The position numbers were made by a program, and so were the translations under genes. This document shows positions 22,931-37,824 of a stretch of DNA of 64,000 nucleotides, piece by piece. Under the pieces are notes generated by a model. It saw only the letters and a program-made list of their open reading frames with translations. It made no database searches and was not told the origin of the DNA. This stretch comes from Astrothelium macrocarpum (lineage: Eukaryota; Ascomycota; Dothideomycetes; Trypetheliales; Trypetheliaceae). Positions within the stretch are counted from its first letter, which is position 1, and every line of letters starts with the position of its first letter. The stretch is from positions 1 through 64,000 of the forward strand of contig JAGEMR010000059.1 of assembly GCA_021030915.1 (NCBI GenBank), in the 5' to 3' direction.

Positions 22931-23782
22931 AAGGGTGCTGAGGGGGTCCTGGAGGGAGCAAGGGAAGAAAATCAAGAGCAAACAAATGGTGGAGCAGGCA
23001 AGAAATAGAGGATGAGAGGTGGCTAGCTGAATAAAAGGTACTGACCGGTTTCTTGGAGTATTGGGCAGGCTTTTTGATTGAATTATGATGTAGACGAGAT
23101 GATTTACATGATGTCTTGAATGAAGCGTTTACAGAAGCTTCTACTTACTGAAATGAGTTGCGACTTGTGATTACTGGATATATCTACGGAATACCTAAGG
23201 TTTGGGGTGTTGGCGGCGTTTAAACGAGTGACGTGCTTTGGTGGTCAAGGCGCGCGCGAATGATGCTCCACTACGCGATAAATCCGCATGAGCTTCAATT
23301 CTCCACAACATCCTTCACCATCAACTCCGACCCTCTACAACCTTCTTACCTCTCCTCAATCTTACCTGCTTCCGTGTCGTCGTCCCTGCTACCGAATCTA
23401 CTTCGATCTTGAGAAGGAACGACCTGCACCGTTCCTGCTCAGACCGGACATCTCGCTGCACCTCCAAACCACCACTTTGACCAACAACTCTTTTCTTCAC
23501 TGTCCTTCCTGCAGACCTTCCGGCGTTCATCCATTTGCTCTTTGATACCCATAGACCGGAGCTGGAGGTCATTACATCTCGACTGCTTTGACTCATTTTC
23601 CGCGCACGACGCGAACCTCAAGTTCTAGTTGCCCGGCATCCTCCGCCACCATCAGAGCTCACAAGGCATTTCTGATAACTCGCCTCAACTTTTGATCTGA
23701 CCATCTCCGCAACTTCATCAGCTCCGCTTCGCCGGTCAGCTTGATGTAAAGGAGTCCGGCGATTTGAGAGGCAGTTGTTACT
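22931..23782. other. Intergenic region and Tom1 leader
   Basis: No gene supported. About 23290-23560 is C/T-rich on the plus strand and probably represents promoter and 5' leader of the large HECT ligase gene that starts at 23783. Confidence 0.5.
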
Positions 23783-26700
23783 ATGGGGAGGATAATAAAG
23801 ACACCTACTGACAAACACGAGGCTACTCTGGTAAGCCTTTCTCCCATCTTCTAAACAAAACATTCGCACTAATGATATAAATGCAGTCACCATATATTGC
23901 CAACTTCGTAAAAGAGTCAACGGACGTATCGCTCCATAAACTACCTGATCACCTTGCCTGCTTCCCCCGCCGATGGCCTTTTCCGAAAGGTGACCTTTAC
24001 CACTGGATTCCTTTACTCAATCGATTCGATCGCATACTCGAATCTTTCATCACAGAATATGCCTTGGACAAAGGGCCTCAGACACAACACTTTGCTAGTC
24101 GCCTCTTGCTCAAGAGAGATGGCGAGCCTTGGCGGCCTGCTTCCGAAGTCGTCAACGAATTTACATTATCAGAGTCTGGCTTCGGGACCGAGGGTGATCG
24201 ACAACTAATCGAGGCTATACTGTCATTTACTCGCCTGCTTTTCGAGCAATGCGGCAACCGAAGTTTGTATGCAAGCAGCAGCCATCTCAACAATTTACTC
24301 AACACGACTTCTCTGTCATTACTCAAGGCTACCTTGCGCCTGACTCTTCGCCTTGCTCAACGCTACTATGCCACGCGCATCCGTGGAAGCGCAGTCTCTG
24401 CTTTCCTTACCATGCACTATAATATCAATCTCGAAAAAGTTCTCAAGCTCGCCTCGCCATTTATTGGTCCGCCCCAAACCCTTGGATCGGCCACAACTCC
24501 AACAAGCAAGGGAAAAGAGAAGGCATCAGATCTTGGCAGTACAACAAGTCTCGTCGATGCTGTGAATTCCGGCGATCTTGCAAGCATCATCAAAGAAAAT
24601 GAACCTGCAGCATGGCAAGACTGGGGTCAACTGTCCTTCCATTACTACGATGACGCAAGCCACGACTCCAACCAGAACCCACCTTCGCATCGAAACCTTC
24701 CAGCTCCAACTTCACCGGTGACACCTACACCGGCTCGTCGGACTTCGAGTTTTACTGGCGCACAACACGCATCGTCGGCATCCACAGAAGAGGCTAACGG
24801 CTCTGCGATACAACCTACGACACCCGGAATAGTGCGTCGCAATACATCAACGACCATCGACATCTCAGCTGCTGAATTCAACCAAAAATCAACAGAGGAT
24901 ATTCTCATATCTCATCTCCCCAACATTCCGGATGACGCTGAATATGACTTCCTTACGCGGATACGTATTGCCAAGGCCATGATCAATTCCTCTGCTACTC
25001 GTGAAGATGTGGTTGCTATTCGTTTGCTCGCTGTCGCTAATCTGGCCTACGTCTACTCCGAATCAACCTTCCAACAAAAAATTGCTCAGCCCGATTCTGA
25101 TCATCCCCGTCAGCTACAGCTCGTACAACAACTAGCTCAGCTCATTCATCCATCTGCAGAGGGCGATAAGTCTTTTTCCATGGATCTACAAACCATAGTA
25201 TTTTATACTTTGGAGGCGCTTGGAAAGCAGAAGCACAAGGCAAATGAGGTTACCGCTGCCCTCAATGTCAACGTCAACCATGGTGTACTCTTCTATGTCA
25301 TGCGGAAGGCGGCAGCACAGATTGCAATTGAGCAAAGCGTGTCGGATGATAACAGCGAAGATGAATGGCGTGAAGCCTTGTTCTCCCTCCTAATTGCGCT
25401 TCCTAGTGGTGGGCATACTTCACGAACAGTGGCTGAGCAAATGGTGTCTGCTGGAGTCCTAAATATTCTTGTCGACGTCCTCAAGCTTCGAACAGAGAAG
25501 GCCGAACGTTCTCATGGAAAGATTTTGAACTTCCTCGACAACTTTGTTCACAACGTACGAGATGCGTACCAAGCTCTGATCAACGCAAGCGGATTCGATG
25601 CGATCGCCGACCTAGTTGCTTATGAAGTCGAGACGTCACGCAACTGCGTCTCAAAGGGTGCAGGTATGCCTGCTTCTGACCGCACTGCATCGACCGACTG
25701 GATGATACCATTCTATGAACAACAGACACTTAGATGGTTATTCAAAGTCATCAATCGCTTCATGAGCAACAGTGGTGGCACCTTCGATCGCATGCTGCGA
25801 AACTTAATTGATTCGTCCCAGCTTCTTGGTGGATTGCGGATTGTCATCAGCAATCCCAACGTGTATGGATCAACTATCTGGAGCAATGCTGTACAAATCG
25901 TTAGCAACTTTATCCACCATGAACCGACTAGCTATCAAGTGATTGCCGAAGCCGGATTAAGCAGAGCATTTCTCGAGGTCATCTCAGGCGAGGAGATTGG
26001 TGGAACTTCCGAAGGCTCGAGTGATACTCGTCCTTCATCTTTGTATCAGCCTCGCAAAGAAAAATTGGTCTCAGGAATACTCGCAAATTCCGAGGCTATG
26101 ACAACCGTGCCAAATGCCTTTGAAGCAATTTGTCTAAATGAAAATGGCCAAAAGTTATTTCAAAACTCCAATGCCCTGAGTACCTTCTTCGAAATTTTCG
26201 AGAGCCCCGAGCATGTCAAGGTCATGTCCAATGATGGCTCGACACCAAATCAACTGGGTGGTCAATTTGATGAAATGGTCCGTCACCACCCACACCTCAA
26301 GAGCAAGATTATGAACGCTGTAAAGGATATGATCGTCCACGTTGGCATACTAGTAAATCTAAAAGCCAAAGATAAGGGTGTTGGTGCCAAGCTCTGGTAC
26401 GAAGGTGAAGACGGCAAGCCAATGGTTGCTGGTGGTCGCACGGCTCTGATGGGACCCTTGGGACCCCTTGCTCAGCGAAAGAGGGAAGCCAACAAAGGCA
26501 AGTCTGCTTTACCAACTTCCGACGGTGATGACATCGATATGAAAGATGCAACCCCTGTCGTCGATGAGGATGACTCAAATCAAGCCATCTCAATTGATCA
26601 AGTCATCGACGAAGAAAGCGCACCAACCTGTGTGGATTACATCTCGAATGTTTCACTTTTCCTCGCTGGCTTCTTTGGCGGCCATACGCGTACTGTTGAG

Positions 26701-29700
26701 GCTTTCTTCGACATATGTGGAGTCGAGTTTGTACTTGACTTTCTCAACACCCCATGTCTACAGTGCGGGACGGGAACATCTGATACCAACGAACCGCCCT
26801 TTGAAGCAATTCGAGCTCTTGTCGAAGTCAAACCTCACTTGGTGATGCCATCACTTCTCAGCCGCGCGCAACGAGCTGTAGATCAATTGCAGCCTTTCAT
26901 ACAATTCGACCGATCCTCGAGACAAGGTTTCTTTGCTCCTCTGACACAGGCGAGTAACTCGAGTGACCAGGACATCTCCGACGATGCAAAACTCAAAGTG
27001 AATGGTACCATTCTTGCAAAGGCTTTAGTCTCGCTGCGACAGCTTTGCAAAGCTCTCAGATTTGCTATTTCCTCACACCCCTATAATCAACGTGGCTCTC
27101 CACAGTCCGTATTCAACCAAGTCAATCTCACAGACATGTACACCCAGCTGGTTGATGATCTTGGGAAACTGGAACGTAGCTGCATTTGGGAAGAGATATT
27201 GCTGCAACAGAACCTTTCACCTCAATGGGAAAAGGCTACACGGGTCCGAAATTTCCATCTGAATAGCAAGGAAGCAGAAGAAGCTTTTGGAATTGGCGAT
27301 CCTGATTCACCGACCGAACCAGCGGCTTCAAATAATGGAAACTTGGCAACCACTTCCCCTCAACAGGCTAGCAACGGAACCGAACGCCCAGCTTCCAGTA
27401 GCTCGTCGTGGAAGCAAACAGCAGCATTTAAGAATGTCTTATGCCTCCGTCATCTGATGAGTAAAACAGTCACTGTCATCACTCCATTCCTCGGCAGCCT
27501 AGGCGCCACGCTACTTCCTCCGAATCGGCGAAATACCCATCATGCAGACTTGCAACAGTATCAAAAGCAAAATGCCGGTCTGGTGGCGGAGAAAATCGCT
27601 GGGGCTTTACTCAATCTCTTGAAGTATGAATTGCCTGCGCAGGCCGAATCGGTCAGCAACCGCTACTCTTACTGGATCGTTGCCATTTCCCAATTGTCTG
27701 AGATTCTTGTCGAGGGATCCCGTGAGCGCGGCTACCCTCAGCCTTTGACCCTGGTGCTGCAATCCTTCAAAGATCAAGGTGGATTTGAAGAGTTGAATAG
27801 AATTCTGGCGGTTTTCCATCAACACGCCACCGAAATGCTGGCAGAGAGCGATCCAAACAACATGGCCTTGACAGACTCTCGTCTTGCTATCGGCGGTATC
27901 AAGCTGATACTAGAATTCTACGTCCAGGTTATCAATCACAAGTTTCTAGCTGATGCTACGCAGACATTAGCAATGTCCTCGCGGCCGAATCAAGACAGGG
28001 ACAAACCAGACTTTTTCTTAGCTGCACAATTCCTTGTCGAACTGCGTAAGGAGGTCACACCGTCGGTTCGCAAGATATGGGAATCAAACGTCATGGAAAA
28101 GGCTAACACTTCTGTCGCTACTACCGTGACAATGCTCCTCCAGACAATTCTAGAAGGCGAAGGCGAGCAAGGTGCCTTTAAGCGTTCTGACAAGGTACCT
28201 GTTCGAACCAAGCCTCAACGCAAGCTCTGGAAAGTTGCTCGGCGAGAGACTTTTGATGGGTTGAAGGACAAGGGTTTTGACGAGGATCTGGTCAAAGAAG
28301 CGCTTTTTCGATGCTATGATGGCTCCCGATGGGCGGAAGAGTACTGCAACAATTCTAGAAAGGATTTTCGCTCGACTCGTTATCCCGTTCCTGCAGGCGA
28401 GGAAGCTCCTGCGCCTCCACCGCCACCCGCGAATCTTGCAGATTCAGTTCCTGATTCCCAGCATAGCTCTTTGGAACAAGAAGACCGTCCATCGAGTGGC
28501 CCTTCAGCCTTGGCCGAAGCAGCTGACATGGACATCGAGCCCACTGACGATCACGGCCACGATACGCCTTTCCCGCTAGCTGATCCGGGCATGGTCGAGG
28601 CAATGGAAGAAGCGATGCAGCAAGTCCTCCGCGATGTCACCACTACAGTCCCTAGTCTCGACGCCGAAGACGCCAGCACCCGGATGAGACATGGATATGT
28701 CGACACTTATATTCCAGGGTTGAATGGATCGAGCCCACCACGCCGGAGAGATTCCGACCGAACATTAGAACCGACACCGAAAGCCGACCTGGCTGAAGCT
28801 TCAACCCTTCCAAACTTCGCTACGGTTGATGATCTGGACGAAGAACGGGCGCTGATCCGCAAGAGCTTGATCGATAGATGTCTTGACGTTGTCGACTTGC
28901 ACGAAGATGTCTCGTTTAGTCTGGCTGAACTCATTTTCGTAGCCGTTCCTAAGACTGGAGATTCAACCACATTGCGCAGTGAAATTGCTTCCACTCTTAT
29001 GGGATCGCTCCTTTCCCTGCGTGAAGAGGATATCGTGTCAAACGGAAAGAAGGTTGCTGCGTATGCTCACCTCTTTGGTCTCGTGATCCAGGACAAGTCA
29101 TTTTATGAGGCTGCCCGAGAAGAGCTTGCTGATAGCTTCGGAATGCTCCTCGACTTCATCAAGATTCCGGAACTCAAACAAGACGAATCAGCGACCTGGG
29201 TCGGTCCAGTGCTTCTCATTGTCGAGCGAGTCTTGGCGCAGGATGAGCAGCCATTGCAAATCACCTGGACGCCTCCCTCTGAGAACTCTTCAGACATTGA
29301 GGAAAGCATTGCCTGCCTAGAACACGATCCTGTGCTATTTGATGAGAAAGAGAAGCTCTTCAATGCCGTAGTCAGTATGCTTCCGCGGGTTCGCAAGGAT
29401 CATTCTCTCGCTCTGTCAATTCTTCGTGTGCTAGTCATTCTAACCCGAAATCGGTCACTTGCGAAGAAACTTGGAACCAAGAGCTGTATGCAAAAATTGT
29501 TCGTCATGATCAAGCAATTAGCTGGTGCAACAAACGAGAAGCTACAGTCATCTTTTATGATGATTCTCCGACATGTTGTCGAGGATGAGGAAACAATCCG
29601 ACAAGTCATGCGCAGCGATATTAGGAATACTTTCGAGAACGGTCATCGTGGCCAAAACAGGATTGACACGACCCACTACACACGCAATTCCTCTCATCTC

Positions 29701-32700
29701 ATTATCCGGGAGCCAAACATCTTTGTCGAAGTCACCAACGAGCTGACTACTCTTACAAAATGGGATCCAACCCAGAGGCCACAAATGCTGACTCTGAAAA
29801 AGCAAGAGCCAGAAGCTTCTTCAAAAGAAGCCCAAGCCACAGGGTCATCGGAAAAACCAGCCAAAGATGACAGTGCAAAGCAACAGACGGATCCCACAGA
29901 AAAGCATGATGAAGAACCACCAAAGTCCGCGGAGATGAAAACACCCACTGTCGAAAATCCTGACGGCGTCATTCACTATCTCCTTTGTGAGCTACTTTCG
30001 TACAAAGACGTGGAGGACAAGGAGCCCACTGCTCCAGAGACTTCCGATACTCAAGCCGATGTGGAGATGACCAACGATGAAACCTCTGCACCCCGCTCAT
30101 ACAACTCTACCCCGTCGCCTCCTGAGACAGTCGTGCGAAAATCCGAGAAGGTCGCATTCAAGGCCGAAGAACATCCCATATACGTCTACAGGTGCTTCAT
30201 CTTGTACTGCCTCAATGAGCTCCTTGGCTGCTATAATCGTGCTAAGATTGAGTTCATCAATTTCTCCAGAAAAGCTGATCCGCAAGTAATGACTCCATCA
30301 AAGCCTCGTTCTGGCGTGCTCAACTATCTGCTCAGTGCTCTTGTCCCGACTGGCACTCTTTCACATTCCGAAACGCTCTCATACAAAAAGAAGTTTTCCA
30401 CTTCGTCCTGGGCCATTAGTATTATCGTTGCACTATGCTCAAAGACTGGCGAGCGCTGGGCCAGCAGAGATCAACAGGATACCACAGACGAACCCGAGCT
30501 CGTCTTTGTACGCAAATTCGTGCTGGAACATGCGCTCAAGGCATATCGCGATGCCATGTCATCTACTGAGCCTCTCGACATGAAGTACTCCCGTTTGCTG
30601 AATCTGGCTGAAATTTTCAATCGAATGCTGACAGGCGAAGCGACCACCAGCAAAGGCTTTCCATTGGAAGCTTTCAACAATTCACAAAAGCAGCTCGGGC
30701 GTATCATGTTTGAAAAGAACTTCATCTCTGCACTAACGAGCTCCATTTCAGATATTGATCTCAATTTCCCTGGCGCACGCCGAGCCATCAAATATATCCT
30801 CCGACCTCTGAAAATGCTAACCCAACGGGCGTACGATCTTAGCATGACAACTGACATTTCATCATCTTCTGCCGCACAGACTGCTGACGAAGACGAAATC
30901 TCAACTGCCTCTTCAGTCACAGATCCCGACGACATTCGGGAAGAAACTCCAGATTTATACCGCAACTCCACGCTCGGTCTGATGAGATCCGGCGATCAGG
31001 ATGATTCGGCACCATCTGATGATGAAGACGTTGACGAAGAGGATGACGATGAAATGTACGACGGCGGCTTCGAGGAGGAAATGGACTATGAAGACGAGCG
31101 TGACGACGATGAACCCGTTAGCGACGAGGACGAAGAGGGCATGGGTGAAGTAGAAGGTCTGTCTGCCGACATAGGCCCCATGGATATTGAGCTCGTTGAA
31201 GAAGATGAAGGCTCGGTCGAGTCGGTCTCTGAGGAAGAGGGTGGCACTTCTGTGGACGAGGACGGTGAGGATGATGACATGGAGGAAGACGATGACGACG
31301 AGGATCCAGATGATGATGATGACAACGGTGAGGATGTTGACCTTGACATGAATCCAGATGATGTCCATCCTGTTCTCGATATTGGAGACGAAAACGACGA
31401 CGAGGACTGGGAAGAAGAAGAGAATGCCGATTACGAGCCCCATGACCCCGAAGATGAAGATGAGTCATCCGGAGGCCCTTCTGCTGCTCGTGTTCTTCAT
31501 GTTTTGGGAGGCGAAAGGAATCCTCAGGAGATGATCAATCAGCTCATGAATGGCGAGGTCGACGTAGACGTCGAAATGGATCAAGACTACCTCGAGGATG
31601 AAATGGCTCCAGATGCAGAAGAAGGTACGCATGCGCCGGGTCAATCCCTTTTCGACCGCATAAATCTGAGACATTCACAAGATGAAGACGACGAGGAGGG
31701 AGACTATGATGAAGCGGAGTATGCAGAAGACATGGTTTTTGAGCAGGATCTTGAAGGTTCGCACCCTTTGCCTTTGCAATCATCACGTCCTCCAGGCGAA
31801 GATAATAGTTTCTTCGACACTGGCTCAGGAGCCGGCTTTCCCGTGCCGCGTTCTCCTATTCCAGACGCGGTCATTGACGCGGTCATTGACCCGGAAACGG
31901 ACAACTTCTTTATACATGCTATTGTGCCTCCTACAAACCCTAACATTCTAGCAGAAGATGACTTCGACGACCCCAGCATGTGGGGCTGGCATAACCAGCC
32001 TGCACCGCCGAGTCTGCTTCGCGGACACCACCATCACCATACGCATCACAACCATCATCGACACGGTGGTCCTTTTGCTCTTTTACGAAGCAATCATGAG
32101 GACCGTGGCATAGGTCGTATGCAATTAGTCATTCCTGATACTGATGATGAGGGGACTAATACATTTGCAGTCTCGAGTTCATACCGTTCACACCAACCGC
32201 GTGGCAATCAGAGAAACGACGACGGTATGAATCCCCTACTTCGGAGCCGAAACAATCCAGAAGGTGAGGACTCCTCTGGACGGCCGACGCGCCCTCATGG
32301 CTTCCTCTCGCCAGGTATTCCCACAGATGACATGCGCGGTCCTCTTGGACGACGCGGTGGCCGTCATGGGATTGTCGTGCCTCCTGGAATGGCATTTCCT
32401 GATGGCATGAGTATTATCAACCAGATCATAGGATCTCTCAGTGGACCTCATGGTCATCGATTCCCCGCTGGCGAAATCTCCTTTTCATTGGGTCCGGTCG
32501 ACAATGGTGACCGTGGTCGTTTTACCAACCTTCCCCGTGATTTAGAACTTTTTTTTGACCGTCGTGCAGGTGGCCCGCGTGAAGTATTCCCCCGAACGGA
32601 TGATCCAGCTAGAGCAGTGGCTTTTCAGCCCAGTATTACCATTGTCCGATGGCAAGATGAGGCCCGTCTCCTTTTTGGAGGTGAGTATATGGAAAAAGCT

Positions 32701-35700
32701 CAGCGCGTTATCAACTCGATCCTCAAACTTCTCGTCCCACCCGCTATCGAAGAGAAAAAGAAGCGTGACAAGGAGGAAGCCGAGAGGAAGGCTGCCGAAG
32801 AGGCGGAATTCCAACGGCAAAAAGAGAAAAAAGAACGTGAAGTGCAAGAGGCGAAAGAGCGTGAAGCGCGCGAAGCTCGTGAGCGTGAAGAAGCTGAGAT
32901 ACGTCGTCGTGAAGAAGAGGCTGCGAGACAAGCTGAACAAGAGAATGATGAGCGGAACGATGAGACTGAAGACGAGCCAACGGAAATGGAGGGCATCCAG
33001 ACTGCTGCGCGACCTATTGTGTCTTCTAGTGAAGAATCTGCTGTAGCAGAATCGTCAGACTCGCGTCCGCGAATCACATATACATTCCGCGGCCAGGAGC
33101 TTGATATTACTGATCTTGGCATCGACGTTGACTACTTGGAAGCCCTTCCAGAAGAACTCCGCGAGGAGGTCCTTCAATCCCAAGTCCTTGAACAACGCGC
33201 GCGTGCAGCAGAATCCGGTCAAGAAGCCACCAGTTTCGACCAAGAGTTCCTCCAGGCCCTACCTCCAGATATCCGCGAAGAAGTTCTCCGTCAAGAAGCC
33301 CTCGACCGTCGACGCCGCGAACGTGAAGAGCAACGTCGTCGTGCTGCAGCTGCCAATGGCGGACCCCCACGTGCAGAGGACATGGATCCTGCAAGCTTCC
33401 TCGCCTCACTTGATCCGGGGCTGCGACAGGCAGTGCTCATGGACCAGGATGACAACATCTTATCGCAGCTCCCAGAGGAAATTGCTGCAGAGGCACGATC
33501 GTATGGTGGAAGGCGTATGGATCAGTTCATGGATATAGCAACGAGACGGCCGCGGTTCGGCCGTGATCCTCTGCGCGATGATGACGTCGAACTGACACAG
33601 GAGAAACCACAGCGGCGTCAGATTGTGCAAATGCTTGATAAAGCTGGTGTTGCTACGTTACTCCGCCTCATGTTTATCCCGCTGCAGGGTTCGGTCAAGT
33701 CGACCATGCAGGGTATCCTAAGAGATGTCTGTGAGAACCGTACAAATCGTTCTGAAGTGGTCACATTGCTATTATCGATTCTACAGGATGGTAGCTACGA
33801 TATGACTGCTGTCGAGCGTAGCTTCTCGAACCTTTCTTTGAGGGCCAAGCAACCACCGAACCAAAAGACACCTCAGCCACCTCTCAAACGTACTCTCACC
33901 GGTCAACAGCCACTTCCTGCGAACACCGACATGTCTCCTCTTATGGTCGTCCAGCAATGTCTCAGCACTCTCGTCTTTCTCACTCAATACAATGGCCATA
34001 TCACATCGTTCTTCCTAAGCCCTCATGATGCCCACATCAATATTGGTGGCGCTCGCGCCAACAAGAAAGGCAAAGGCAAGGAAATGAAGGGGACCAGGTA
34101 TCCACTCAATTCTCTACTCAGTCTATTGGATCGCAAACTGGTCACCGAAAGCTCAAGCGTTATGGAACAACTTGCTACGTTGCTCACTACTGTCACTCAT
34201 CCGTTGACCATGCTAAGTAGGAAGAAAGACAAAGCTGAAGAAGAAAAGAAGGATAATAAGAAGGACGAGCCTCAATCCTCAGAACAAGCAAATGGGTCTT
34301 CTGAAGCCAACTTAGCCAGTTCGGATCCTACTGCCACAGCCACTGAGACCTCCGCTCAGGTCTCGAACGAGACTATAATGCAGGATGCGCCAGCAGCAGA
34401 AGCTTCTGTACCAGCAGAAAATAAAGAAAACGAAGCCAAGGAGTCAGAAGAGAAGAGCAAAAAGCATCGCGCCCTTGTTCCACCAGAAATCCCTGACCAC
34501 AATTTCCGCCTCGTTGTCAATATCCTTACCGCCCGCGAATGCAGTGGAAAGACCTTCAAAGACACATTGACTTTAATGAATAACCTCTCACACATTAGCG
34601 AAGCCCGCGAAATCTTCGGTGAGGAACTCATCAGGTCTGCACAGGACCTAGCACGCGCGATTTGCAACGACCTAGAGGATCTCATTCTACAGGTCAAAAA
34701 GGCGAAGAGTGGCACCGACGTGCAAGGATTGGCTCTTTCCAAATTCTCACCCACGAGTTCTGATCAGACGAAGCTATTACGCGTACTCACAGCACTCGAC
34801 TACCTCTTCGATCCCAAGCGTGCAGACGTGCAAGACAAGCCAAAAGGAAACACAGAGGGTCTTAGCTCAGAACAAAAGTCAGAGATTTTGACCACACTTT
34901 ACAACAATACGACCTTCACTGGCCTGTGGAATAAGCTAAGCGATTGCCTCAGCGCGATTCGTCAGCGCGAGAATATGTTCAATGTCGCACAGATCCTATC
35001 TCCGCTCATCGAGGCTTTCATGGTGGTGTGTAAGAACACAACCCTCAAGGATGCGCCTCTTAGTAAAGTTGTGTCGAAGGAAGTTGCCATTACCTCACCC
35101 GCTCCTGAGTCTCAAATGGAAACCTTGTTCTTCGAATTCACTGAGGCTCATCGCAAGATTCTCAACGATCTCGTTCGCCATAACCCTAAGCTCATGAGTG
35201 GTACATTTTCTTTACTCGTCAAGAACTCGAAAGTGTTGGAATTCGACAATAAGCGCAACTACTTCAATCGCCGTCTTCACCAGCGCAGCTCTGAACAGAC
35301 TGTCCGCCACCAACCACTACAACTCCAAGTCCGTCGTGAATTCGTCTTCCTTGATTCCTTCAAATCCCTCTACTTCAAGAAAGCCGATGAAGTCAAATTC
35401 GGCAAATTGAGCATACGTTTCCACGGTGAAGAAGGTGTTGATGCCGGTGGCGTCACTCGCGAATGGTTCCAAGCCCTCGCTCGTCAAATGTTCAACCCCG
35501 GCTACGCTCTCTTCCAATCCGTCGCATCCGATCGTACCACTTTCCATCCGAACCGTCTATCTTCCGTTAATGACCAGCATCTCATGTTCTTCAAATTCAT
35601 TGGCCGCATTATTGGTAAAGCTCTTTACGAGGGTCGCGTCCTTGATTGCCATTTCAGTCGTGCAGTCTACAAGCGTATTCTCGGCAAGCCAGTATCCGTC

Positions 35701-36514
35701 AAGGATATGGAGACGCTCGATCTGGATTACTATAAGAGCTTGAGATGGATGCTAGAGAATGACATTACGGATATCATTACGGAGACTTTCTCTGTGCAGA
35801 TCGATGAGTTTGGCGTCCAGAAAACGATCGATCTGATCGAAAATGGCAGAAATATCCCGGTGACGGAGGAGAATAAGAGGGAATATGTTCAGTTGGTCAC
35901 GGAAAACAAGATGATTGGCTCTGTATCTGAACAGCTTGAACACTTCTTGACAGGTAAGTTTACCGCTCCACCTTCCTAAACTTAGTTATCATGCTAACAA
36001 ATACACAGGCTTCCATGACATCGTCCCCTCCGAACTCATCTCCATCTTCAATGAGCAAGAGCTCGAACTCCTCATCTCTGGCCTCCCTGATATCGACGTT
36101 GATGACTGGAAAAACAATACCGAGTACCAGAACTATACTGCCACCTCCCCACAGATCCAGTGGTTCTGGCGCGCCGTTCGTAGCTTCGACAAGGAAGAGC
36201 GTGCGAAGCTACTCCAGTTCGTCACAGGTACAAGCAAAGTGCCGTTGAATGGGTTCAAGGAGCTCGAGGGCATGAATGGGTTCAGCAAGTTCAATATCCA
36301 TCGCGACTTTGGGCGGGCGGAGAGGTTGCCGAGTAGTCATACGTGCTTCAACCGTAAGTTCATACACTGTCCACAATTCTGTCTGGTGGTCCTCAGGCTG
36401 ATCATTTTTTTGTTTGCAGAGCTCGATCTACCCGAGTACGAAAGCTATGAGGATCTCAGGAAGCAGCTTTACACCGCATTCACTGCTGGCAGCGAGTACT
36501 TCGGCTTCGCATAA
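23783..36514 (+). CDS. TOM1: Giant HECT-type E3 ubiquitin ligase (Tom1/HUWE1 family)
   Basis: Four exons: 23783-23830, 23887-35953, 36009-36353 and 36420-36514, total 4184 aa. The short first exon encodes MGRIIKTPTDKHEATL and splices (GTAAGC...AATGCAG) into SPYIANFVKE, the usual family N-terminus. The N-terminal ~1000 residues are the armadillo-like DUF908/DUF913 region. A UBA-like segment lies near 1450 (FDGLKDKGFDEDLVKEAL). A very acidic region spans ~2387-2543, then a His cluster (~2730). Two UBM-type repeats occur near 3100 (LPEELREEVL, LPPDIREEVL), with a charged coiled coil before them. The HECT domain begins at about 3800 and ends EYFGFA; the catalytic cysteine is Cys4151 in SSHTCFNQLDLP. 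The enzyme transfers ubiquitin from E2 to substrates; yeast Tom1 acts in the nucleus on excess histones and ribosomal proteins. The two 3' introns are needed to restore the HECT C-lobe. Appears intact. Confidence 0.96.
31000..31470 (+). other. Acidic low-complexity tract within Tom1
   Basis: About 157 codons rich in GAT/GAC/GAG/GAA encode an Asp/Glu-dominated segment (~residues 2387-2543). Such tracts in this family bind basic clients such as histones. The repetitive purine sequence opens long shadow frames on the minus strand. Confidence 0.85.
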
Positions 36515-37824
36515 AATGGCCATCTCAACCCTCTGCACACTTCTCTCCAAAGTCAATTGGTCTTACCGACGTCGCAGAGATCACTCAATTACACGAAAAG
36601 TATATCCATGCACGCACGAGATTCCTCCTAGATTGTAATACCCACCTTCATTGCTTTTACACTTCTTTTCTTCAGCACATTCGAATCGGGACACGAGCAC
36701 CATGCACACGCGGAAACGGAAACTTCATGCTTGCATTTCTCTGGGCGTCCCATGTCATCATAAGTAGTAGTCATCATCACTTTTTATCCACCCCCTAGCC
36801 CGGTATTTGCAGCTAGCTCTTCGAAATTTGTACAATTACTTTTCTCTTTGTTTTTAAAACTAAGATGGCCGAGATTTGGGGGAGACACTGCTGGCGGATG
36901 AGCAGTAGTCGAAGTGCAGGTCGACGATACTCGGATGCAGCGGTGGGAGTGCATGCTGCTGTAGGTAGATTGATAGCGAATGGATGTGCGTTCGTGCCAT
37001 AATATCTTGCTTTGCGTGATCGCGGGATAAGCGAATATGCCTAAATCTTACGAGTCTTCGTAGAGATGCATGAGAATTTATGTCCAATGTAGGTTAAACG
37101 ATAAGCCATGGCTTTCGTCTACTGAGAGGTTTGGCACTTATACCGAATGTACTTGAGAAACAGCCTTGCACTTGATCAAGATGCCTTGTTTTGCGAAATG
37201 AGACGAATCATCACAGCAGACAGCATATTGCGCACGCCTTGTTTGACAAGGCATTGTCTAAATGTTGACATGGGCATTTGTTATCATGTTTTGGTAAATC
37301 TAAGTTAACAGCCACATCGGCACGAAATACATAATATCCTTTTGTCGAACAGGCTAACACTATCCCAACGGGCTTGGATCCAAATATCCTGATTACATCG
37401 TTATTTTGCCTCAGTAAGCATTCATACCGACAAGTGCACTTTAAATTGGGGACGGCTTGTGGAAACGGGGCAATATGGGTTGAATAGCGAGACGTCTGAC
37501 TCTAACAAAGTGCTGTGCCGCATCGACTACTTAAGGCACACCATACCTTGATTATGATCTCATCTGATTAAACTTTCTAGTAACCATATTGAGTGACTGA
37601 TAACAAAGCCTGTTTGAGAGAATTTGGAGCTTCCGAGCCTGTTGAGCCTTGAATCGCTTGCGACTCTTACGTGAGAAGCCGCGCACGAATTAAATCACAG
37701 AGGCATCCGTGGGCGTGCATCGCACCAGTCACTATCCCGTTTTTACATTCGAACATCATTTGCGTCTTCAATAGACTGCTGAACTTTGAGCTCTACCTTG
37801 CTACTGCCATAGAAACTTTTGAAA
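36515..37824. other. 1.3-kb intergenic interval
   Basis: Holds the 3' untranslated region of Tom1 and, at its right end, the promoter of the dehydrogenase. No ORF with family features. Confidence 0.55.

Noticed and set aside
22412..22985. Two overlapping minus-strand frames (189 and 180 codons) opposite the 245-aa gene
   Set aside because: Pro/Ser/Leu/His-rich complements of a GC-biased plus-strand coding sequence; no family features. They were kept only as a caution on the plus-strand call.
31086..31468. Minus-strand frames of up to 162 codons within Tom1
   Set aside because: Complement of the Asp/Glu repeat tract; low-complexity Ser or His/Arg products.
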